Shown piece by piece: positions 37,905 through 45,492 of a stretch of 45,492 nucleotides of DNA (positions are counted from its first letter, which is position 1; every line of letters begins with the position of its first letter). The notes under the pieces were generated by a model, which was given only the letters and a program-made list of their open reading frames with translations, had not been told where the DNA came from and did not search any database. The DNA lies in assembly GCA_949841245.1 (NCBI GenBank), contig CATKYT010000006.1, positions 1-45,492 on the forward strand, in the 5' to 3' direction. A program made the translations under genes and the position numbers. The DNA is from an uncultured Eubacteriales bacterium (lineage in GTDB: Bacteria > Bacillota > Clostridia > Christensenellales > UBA1242).

Positions 37905-39341
37905 ATGAATTTTACTAAAAATAGTGGCATGAGAACATCTACAAAAATTTTAATTATTGTAACTTTACTTTTGGTTGTGCCAAATGTTATTCTGACTCCA
38001 TATCTTATGAAAGGCATTGTGCCAACTAAGGATGGTTTTCAATTTTCATTTGATGTTTTGGCATGGGTGGCACTTGGTTTTCAAGTTTTAATCAACATAA
38101 CTATGGGAATTTTGTTTTTCAGATTTTTAAAATCCCAACGACTTACGAATGCCATTTTCTTTTCTGTTGTTCCGCTGACTTTGTTTTATGGTGTGTTTAT
38201 GGTTTACATTTCAGATGTGAAAAATAAAACTGACATGACATCTCAGGCAGTAAGGTCAACACTTAACATTGCCACAAACGAAAATGCATACAATAATTTG
38301 CTTTGGGCAGGTCTTGCGACGCTTGTTTATTTGATTGCTTTGTTTGTCATAATTTTATTTTCATGCAGACCGCTTTCTAAGGTGGAAAATATTACTCAAA
38401 AATTGGGCGATGGACGCATGAAATTTGAAGATTATAAAGTGGGTGGCGGAAAACAATTTAAACAGATTGAACATTCACTTAACAAGATTAATTATAATTA
38501 TAAAGAAAAAGAAAATAAAATTCGCTTGACTAATTTGGAAGCACAAAAATTTGTTCCTAAGGAGTTAATCAAATTTTTCGGTAAAAGCGGCGTGCATGAG
38601 TTGGAACTTGGAAATCAAATTAAAAAGAATGCTACGACTTTGTTGTGCAATTTAAAAAGTTCTGGTGGTCAGACTGTTTTAAGTTTGGAAGAAAATTTTA
38701 ATTATATAAATTCTTATTTTAAGGTGGTTACACCGCTTGTGAAAAGATATGATGGTTTCACTGACCGCAACACAAACGAAGGACTTTTCTGTGTGTTTGC
38801 AAAACCACAAGATGCCATTGAATGTGCTCATGCAATCTTGCGTGCCATTGATGTAAAAAACAAAAATCAGAAAGAACTTCCACCGATTGATGCAAGAATA
38901 AGCATAAACACAACTGATGTTACTTTTGCCATAGTGGGTGACGATGAAAGAAAAATTCCAAGCATAATTTCCAACGCTATTGAAACTTGTGTGAAGATTG
39001 AAGAAATCAATGACTACATTGGAACTAAGTTGTTGGTGTCAAAACAGGCAATTACAGAACTTCCACAAAATTTTGTTTTTGAGCATCGTTACACTGGAAC
39101 ACTTACCACAGACTTTGGTCAAGTGCCACTTTTTGAAGATTTCAGTTATCATTTAAAAAGCAAACGCGAAAAGATTAAGAAATTGAAAAATAAATTTGAA
39201 TCAGGTGTATGTGCTTACAACCAAAAAAATTATAAAGAAGCAAAAGAAATTTTTGAGTTTATTTTGAAATATATCCCTGATGACAAACCTTCATTTGTTT
39301 ATTTTAATAAGGCAGATGAAAAAATGAAAGAAGTCGCTTGA
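37905..39341 (+). CDS. Membrane protein with degenerate class III adenylate/guanylate cyclase-like domain and C-terminal TPR-like region
   Basis: Several TM helices; ATTLLCNLKSSGGQTVLSLEENFNYINSYFKVVTPLVKRYDGFTDRNTNEGLFCVFAKPQDAIECAHAILRA...ISINTTDVTFAIVGDDERK. Confidence 0.7.
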   Translation: MNFTKNSGMRTSTKILIIVTLLLVVPNVILTPYLMKGIVPTKDGFQFSFDVLAWVALGFQVLINITMGILFFRFLKSQRLTNAIFFSVVPLTLFYGVFMVYISDVKNKTDMTSQAVRSTLNIATNENAYNNLLWAGLATLVYLIALFVIILFSCRPLSKVENITQKLGDGRMKFEDYKVGGGKQFKQIEHSLNKINYNYKEKENKIRLTNLEAQKFVPKELIKFFGKSGVHELELGNQIKKNATTLLCNLKSSGGQTVLSLEENFNYINSYFKVVTPLVKRYDGFTDRNTNEGLFCVFAKPQDAIECAHAILRAIDVKNKNQKELPPIDARISINTTDVTFAIVGDDERKIPSIISNAIETCVKIEEINDYIGTKLLVSKQAITELPQNFVFEHRYTGTLTTDFGQVPLFEDFSYHLKSKREKIKKLKNKFESGVCAYNQKNYKEAKEIFEFILKYIPDDKPSFVYFNKADEKMKEVA

Positions 39342-39366
39342 CAAAAAAGCGACTTTTATTTAAAAT
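39331..39366 (+). promoter_or_regulatory. Overlapping terminator hairpin and consensus promoter
   Basis: Hairpin AAGTCGC-ttgacaaaaaa-GCGACTT; TTGACA (39338) -17 nt- TAAAAT (39361..39366), ATG at 39374. Confidence 0.6.
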
Positions 39367-39373
39367 ATAATTA

Positions 39374-41064
<1,691 letters not shown>

Positions 41065-41125
41065 AAAACAAACATTTCTAATTGACTTTTTACTTGAAAA
41101 TATGATAATTTAAAGTGGAAAGAAA

Positions 41126-41188
41126 TGGAAAGCCATTAAAGGTAAGGGCTTTGGCAGTGACAGAGTTTAACACAGTTATGGCTTTCCA
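41126..41188 (+). repeat. 11-bp perfect inverted repeat upstream of tRNA-Ser
   Basis: TGGAAAGCCAT (41126..41136) and ATGGCTTTCCA (41178..41188). Confidence 0.85.
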
Positions 41189-41194
41189 GTTTGT

Positions 41195-41284
41195 GCAGAG
41201 ATGTCCGAGTGGTTTAAGGTGCAGCCCTGGAAAGGCTGTGTGCGAGAAATTGCACCAAGAGTTCGAATCTCTTTCTCTGCGCCA
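41195..41284 (+). tRNA. tRNA-Ser (anticodon GGA), CCA encoded
   Basis: GCAGAGA...TCTCTGC acceptor, CAGCC-CTGGAAA-GGCTG anticodon arm, long variable arm, discriminator G, CCA. Confidence 0.93.
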
Positions 41285-41285
41285 A

Positions 41286-41320
41286 AATGAAACATCCTTT
41301 TAGGATGTTTTTTATTTAAA
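41286..41320 (+). terminator. Terminator after tRNA-Ser
   Basis: AAACATCCttttAGGATGTTTTTTATTT. Confidence 0.8.
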
Positions 41321-41372
41321 AAAGGCTCTTTAAATCTGTTTGTTTTGTGTTATAATCAAACAGAGTGGTGTT

Positions 41373-41620
41373 ATGAATTAAAAAGCATACAACAGTTTTA
41401 AAATTCAACCAAAACATACCTTATTGCAAAAAAATAAAGAAAATTTTGCTTAGGAAACAAGCCAAAGTAAAACTTAATTTCTCGTTATAAAACTTGCCGT
41501 GAAGAAGAAAGAAAAACCATTAAATATGAAATGATTTTAAGTGAAGAAAAATTTAAAAAACTTGCTGAAGAAGTGTTGGAACTTAAACAGAAAGTTAAAC
41601 ATTTAAGAAAAAATGCTTAG
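41373..41620 (+). pseudogene. Possible frameshifted small gene (basic, coiled-coil C-terminus)
   Basis: TATAAT at 41351, ATG-AAT-TAA; other frames read KHTTVLKFNQNIPYCKKIKKILLRKQAKVKLNFSL* and RYKTCREEERKTIKYEMILSEEKFKKLAEEVLELKQKVKHLRKNA*. Confidence 0.35.
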
Positions 41621-41640
41621 AGAAATCTAAGCATTTTTTA
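41609..41640 (+). terminator. Rho-independent terminator
   Basis: AAAATGCTTAGagaaatCTAAGCATTTTTTATT. Confidence 0.8.
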
Positions 41641-41718
41641 TTTTGAATTATATTTGAAATTTTGAAGTTTTATGCTATAATTATATTGAATAATTAATTA
41701 GATAAAAGGAAACATAAC

Positions 41719-42123
41719 ATGTTTAGTGAAGATAAAAAATGGTTTAAAACAATTTACAAATTATTTAAAAAAGGTAAACTTGAACAACCTTATTACAGTT
41801 TGTTTGATTATTATAAAGACATAACTTGCGAAAAGGAAAACTTGTTATGGAAAAAGGCAAGCATAAGTCATTATATTTATTTTAGACAAAAATGTTATAC
41901 AAAAGATTTAGATGAATTGAGTAATCAATTAAATCAAATTTTATTGCCTGCTTTAAAAGACAATTTTGAAAGTGCTCTTGAAAAATATAAAAAAGCAAAA
42001 GATTATTTTGATGCATACAACAATTTGGGTATGTTCCAAGAAGATGATTTTGCTGATGAAAATTCTGAAGATTTAAGAAAAGTTTTAATTGATTATGTCA
42101 GAGATTTAAAATTAAAAATGTGA
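41719..42123 (+). CDS. Hypothetical protein
   Basis: TTGAAA-16-TATAAT upstream, AAAGGA RBS, followed by terminator; no family recognised. Confidence 0.65.
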   Translation: MFSEDKKWFKTIYKLFKKGKLEQPYYSLFDYYKDITCEKENLLWKKASISHYIYFRQKCYTKDLDELSNQLNQILLPALKDNFESALEKYKKAKDYFDAYNNLGMFQEDDFADENSEDLRKVLIDYVRDLKLKM

Positions 42124-42148
42124 GAAAAACTCTCACATTTTTTATTTA
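42114..42148. terminator. Bidirectional terminator between convergent genes
   Basis: AAAATGTGAGaaaaaCTCTCACATTTTTTATTT. Confidence 0.8.
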
Positions 42149-43194
42149 AAAAATTGTTCATTGTAAAGCACCGATGGGTGATTAGGGCTGAATTCTTTTG
42201 CTTTTTGATGAAATTCTTTTGCTTTGCCAAAGTTTTTAGATTTATAATAAAGTCTTGTAAGTTCCAAAAGTGGAACTATGTTTTCATAGTCTGTTTGCAC
42301 AAATCCAGTTTTTTGTTTTTCTGTTTGAAGGGCAAATTTATACCAGAAAATTGCTTTTGTGGTGTCACCAGTAAGGTCATATAAATAACCAATTTTGCAA
42401 CACATTTCCGCAGTTGGAATGTGTTTTTTAATGCAGATAAACATTTTTTTAAGGGCAGTTTCATATTGTTTTTTAATGATTAAACAATCACATAAAATAA
42501 GATATGCTCCAAGATTATCTGGCGGAAATGTGTTTGGCATTTTTAAAAATTTATTCAAATTTTTAATGGCAGTGGTAATGTAATTGTTGTAAAACAGTTC
42601 GCGAGCATAATAATATTGTTCACGGGCGGAAAACTCTTTTCCTTGCTTTTTGGCATTTCGGTATAAATTTAGGTTGCGTTTAGGATTGGAATGTTTAATT
42701 TTTCTGTGTTCAATTTCTATGTCACAATATTCAATGTGTCCTTGTGGAACAATTACTTCATGGACAAAACCTTGCCAGAGAAAATTGTTTTTTCTTTTTA
42801 AAAGGCGTTCACGGTAATATGTTAAAATTGGGGTGTTTCTTGCATCAAATCCGCAGGAATATTTAAACATAAAAACATCTGCATCTATTCCTGAGTTTTT
42901 AAGCCGATTTATTTTGTTTATGTTCTCGATTGTGATTACATCATCTGCGTCCAGCCACATTTGATAGTCACATGTTGCTTTTGAAAAAGAATAATTGCGT
43001 GCTTTTGAAAAATCATTACACCAATCAAAATGAAAGACTTTGTTTGTAAATTTTTTCGCTGTTTCAACGCTTTCATCTGTTGAACCAGTGTCAACTATGA
43101 TGATTTCGTCTGCAAACTTTTTTGCACATTCCAAAATTCGAGCAAGAGTTTCTTGTTCGTTTTTAATTATCATACACACACTTATTGAAAACAT
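42142..43194 (-). CDS. Glycosyltransferase family 2 with C-terminal TPR-like repeats (SunS-like architecture)
   Basis: SVCMIIKNEQETLARILECAKKFADEIIIVDTGSTDESVETAKKF, MWLDADDVI, WQGFVHEVI; helical repeats after residue ~180. Confidence 0.85.
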   Translation of the reverse strand: MFSISVCMIIKNEQETLARILECAKKFADEIIIVDTGSTDESVETAKKFTNKVFHFDWCNDFSKARNYSFSKATCDYQMWLDADDVITIENINKINRLKNSGIDADVFMFKYSCGFDARNTPILTYYRERLLKRKNNFLWQGFVHEVIVPQGHIEYCDIEIEHRKIKHSNPKRNLNLYRNAKKQGKEFSAREQYYYARELFYNNYITTAIKNLNKFLKMPNTFPPDNLGAYLILCDCLIIKKQYETALKKMFICIKKHIPTAEMCCKIGYLYDLTGDTTKAIFWYKFALQTEKQKTGFVQTDYENIVPLLELTRLYYKSKNFGKAKEFHQKAKEFSPNHPSVLYNEQFFK

Positions 43195-43335
43195 AAAAGA
43201 CCTCTTATTTTATATATTCTTGAATTTTAAATGTGTGAATTTTAATTAAAAGATTTTAAGTAAATTTTTGGTAAATTAATAAAATTTGTTTGAAAAATTT
43301 TTTATTTATGTTACAATTTTCCAGTAGGTAATTTT

Positions 43336-43986
43336 ATGAAGAAATTTAGTTTTAAAAGATTTAACGACAGGCGTAAAAAATTTTTAAAAGAAAATGCCAA
43401 TCAAAGTTTTCAAATTTTAAAGGGGAGCATTCCTGTAATGATTTCTGCACCGCATGGTGTTTCACAAGTCAGACTTGGTGCTTTTAAGTTTGCTGAACCA
43501 GGTTCTTTGGGGCTTGCTTTGGAAATTCAAGAACAAACCGATGCTCATCTTATTGCAAAAACTGAAAATCGAAATGATGACGCAAACTTTGATGATGTTT
43601 GTCCTTACAAAGAAGAATTAAAAAGATATATAAAGAAAAACAAAATTAAATATTTGTTTGACATTCATGGACTTGCCAAGAAAAGACCGATAGACATCAA
43701 TCTTGGTGTAAATTTTGGTGCTAATGTCAAACCAAATGAAAAATTGTTTGACTTCTTAAATCAGCGTTTAAATAAAAAAGGATTTGTTGTTTCAATTGAT
43801 CAACCTTTCTGTGGAAAATCAGGAACTGTAAGTGGTTACATTTCAAAAGAACTTGGAATTTGGACAATTCAATTTGAAGTTAATCACAAATATACAAATG
43901 AAGCAAAATATGTGACTTATTTAAAAGATTTGATTGATTGCTTAGTGCAAACTATTGAAATGTCAAAAAATAAAAAATTAATTTAA
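43336..43986 (+). CDS. N-formylglutamate amidohydrolase-like protein
   Basis: PVMISAPHGVSQVR, YLFDIHGLAKKRPIDINLGVNFG, IQFEVNHKY. Confidence 0.75.
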   Translation: MKKFSFKRFNDRRKKFLKENANQSFQILKGSIPVMISAPHGVSQVRLGAFKFAEPGSLGLALEIQEQTDAHLIAKTENRNDDANFDDVCPYKEELKRYIKKNKIKYLFDIHGLAKKRPIDINLGVNFGANVKPNEKLFDFLNQRLNKKGFVVSIDQPFCGKSGTVSGYISKELGIWTIQFEVNHKYTNEAKYVTYLKDLIDCLVQTIEMSKNKKLI

Positions 43987-43995
43987 GGGTGGGTT

Positions 43996-44862
43996 ATGAA
44001 AAAAATTGCGGTTGTTACAGATACAAACAGTGGTATTTTGCCTGAGGAAGCTGAAAAAATCGGTTGTTTTTTGGTGCCAATGCCATTTATTATTGACGAA
44101 GAAATTTATTATGAAAATGTAAGTTTAAAGAAAGATAAGTTTTATGAAATTCAACAAAGTGGGAAAAGAATAACTACTTCACAACCAAACATTAATGAGA
44201 TTGTGGCACTTTGGACGAAAATTTTAAAAACTTATGACGAAATTGTTTACATTCCTATGTCAAGCGGATTAAGTCAAAGTTGTGAAACAGCAATTAAATT
44301 TTCGGAAGATTTTAATGGAAAAGTTCAGGTTGTTGACAACCGCAGAGTTTCCATCACAATGAGATCATCTGTTCTTGACGCCATCAACATGGCAAAAGAC
44401 GGTAACAGTGCTGTGGAAATTAAAAAGTGGTTGGAGAACAGTGCACTTCAATCTTCCATCTATTTGGTGGTGGACACTTTGAAATATTTGAAACAGGGTG
44501 GAAGAATAACTCCTGCCGCTGCCGCCATTGGAACTGTTTTAAACATTAAACCAGTGCTTCAAATTCAAGGTGGAAAACTTGACACTTATGCCAAAGTTAT
44601 GAATATTAAAACAGCTAAACAAAAGATGGTCGACGCTTTGAGAAAAGATTTAGAAGGCAGATTTAAAGGGCTTGTGGATGAAGGTAAAATTAAAATTTCT
44701 GTTGCTCATACAGCAAATGAAGAAAACGCTTTAATTTTTGCAGATGAATTGAAAAAAGAATTTCCAAACATACCTTTTGAATATGTTGATGAATTGGCAC
44801 TCAGCATTGCCACCCACACAGGTCCTAAGGTTTTGGCTTGTGGTTGTTATGTTTGTTATTAA
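43996..44862 (+). CDS. DegV family protein (fatty acid-binding)
   Basis: IAVVTDTNSGILPEEAEKIGCFLVPMPFIIDEEIYYENVSL, TTSQPNINE, IPMSSGLSQSCETA, LKYLKQGGRITPAAAAIGTVLNIKPVLQIQGGKL. Confidence 0.93.
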   Translation: MKKIAVVTDTNSGILPEEAEKIGCFLVPMPFIIDEEIYYENVSLKKDKFYEIQQSGKRITTSQPNINEIVALWTKILKTYDEIVYIPMSSGLSQSCETAIKFSEDFNGKVQVVDNRRVSITMRSSVLDAINMAKDGNSAVEIKKWLENSALQSSIYLVVDTLKYLKQGGRITPAAAAIGTVLNIKPVLQIQGGKLDTYAKVMNIKTAKQKMVDALRKDLEGRFKGLVDEGKIKISVAHTANEENALIFADELKKEFPNIPFEYVDELALSIATHTGPKVLACGCYVCY

Positions 44863-44880
44863 ACCTTTAAGGAAGTTATG

Positions 44881-45492
44881 ATGAAAGATTGTGTTTTTTG
44901 TAAAATTATTGCAGGCGAAATACCTTCATTCAAAATTTATGAAGATGATTTTTTCTTGGCTTTTCTTGACATTTCAAATGATGTGCTTGGTCACACTTTG
45001 GTTGTGCCAAAGAAACATTATGAAAGCATGATGACTTGTGACAACACAACTCTTTCTCGAATCATAGAAACTTGCAAAAAAATTGGGAATTTTTATGTTA
45101 AGGAAAAAAGTTTTGATGGTTTCAACATTTTAAACAACACAGGTAAGGTTGCAGGTCAATCTGTGCAACATGTTCATTTTCATATCATTCCAAGAAAAGA
45201 AAATGACGGAGTTAATCTTTTTAATCAACTTCCAGATTGTGGCGCTGACCTTAAAGTTATTTGTGAAAATTTGAAGTTGCCAAAAGAAAATGTGATTGAT
45301 TGTGCATGTGATGATGCTGTTGTTATTTACACAGACGGGGCTTGTTCTGGAAATCCTGGTGCGGGTGGCTGGGCAGCAATTTTAAACTTTAAGGGAAAAG
45401 AAAAAATTTTATCTGGTGGCGAAGAAAACACAACCAATAATCGCATGGAACTTATGGCAGTTATTCAAGGGCTTGAAAGTGTTAAAGAAAGC
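44881..45492 (+). CDS. HIT-family protein fused to ribonuclease HI (3' end beyond window)
   Basis: Single frame from ATG 44881 with no stop: [23 protein letters not shown]...[21 protein letters not shown]...[68 protein letters not shown]. Confidence 0.9.
   Translation, partial: MKDCVFCKIIAGEIPSFKIYEDDFFLAFLDISNDVLGHTLVVPKKHYESMMTCDNTTLSRIIETCKKIGNFYVKEKSFDGFNILNNTGKVAGQSVQHVHFHIIPRKENDGVNLFNQLPDCGADLKVICENLKLPKENVIDCACDDAVVIYTDGACSGNPGAGGWAAILNFKGKEKILSGGEENTTNNRMELMAVIQGLESVKES

Noticed and set aside
41115-41303. 62-aa plus-strand ORF
   Set aside because: Reads through the tRNA-Ser gene and its leader; not protein coding.

Overview
This is an AT-rich, gene-dense bacterial chromosome segment, probably from an uncultured low-GC Bacillota/Clostridia-like organism (inferred from gene content; standard code with TGA as stop). 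It is mostly housekeeping genes: ftsK/spoIIIE-rimO-pgsA-cinA-like-recA, pyk, secG-rnr-smpB-ssrA, prfB (with a programmed +1 frameshift), tsaD, a tandem pnuC-like pair, a U32 peptidase, alaS, an sbcD/sbcC-like (YhaO/YhaN-like) pair, nfeD-stomatin, XRE/SLOG, scpA-scpB, an M50 protease, mnmA, tRNA-Ser(GGA), GT2, degV and an edge gene. I see no CRISPR array, rRNA, transposase or prophage. The observations most worth follow-up are: (i) an uninterrupted HIT-RNase HI fusion ORF at the right edge, missing from the supplied ORF track; (ii) two G8/C8 homopolymer tracts in an otherwise GC-poor window, one exactly at a frameshift in a giant InlB-repeat/LRR surface protein and one between the -35 and -10 of the promoter of a membrane protein gene, both looking like phase-variation switches; (iii) several consensus sigma-A promoters placed so that the predicted start of transcription falls on or within a few nt of the ATG (leaderless architecture); (iv) an XRE/SLOG divergent pair with repeated TACGTA-like operator candidates; (v) a membrane protein with a degenerate class III cyclase domain; and (vi) a short AlaRS lacking the C-Ala domain. 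All calls come from reading the sequence; no database search was run.
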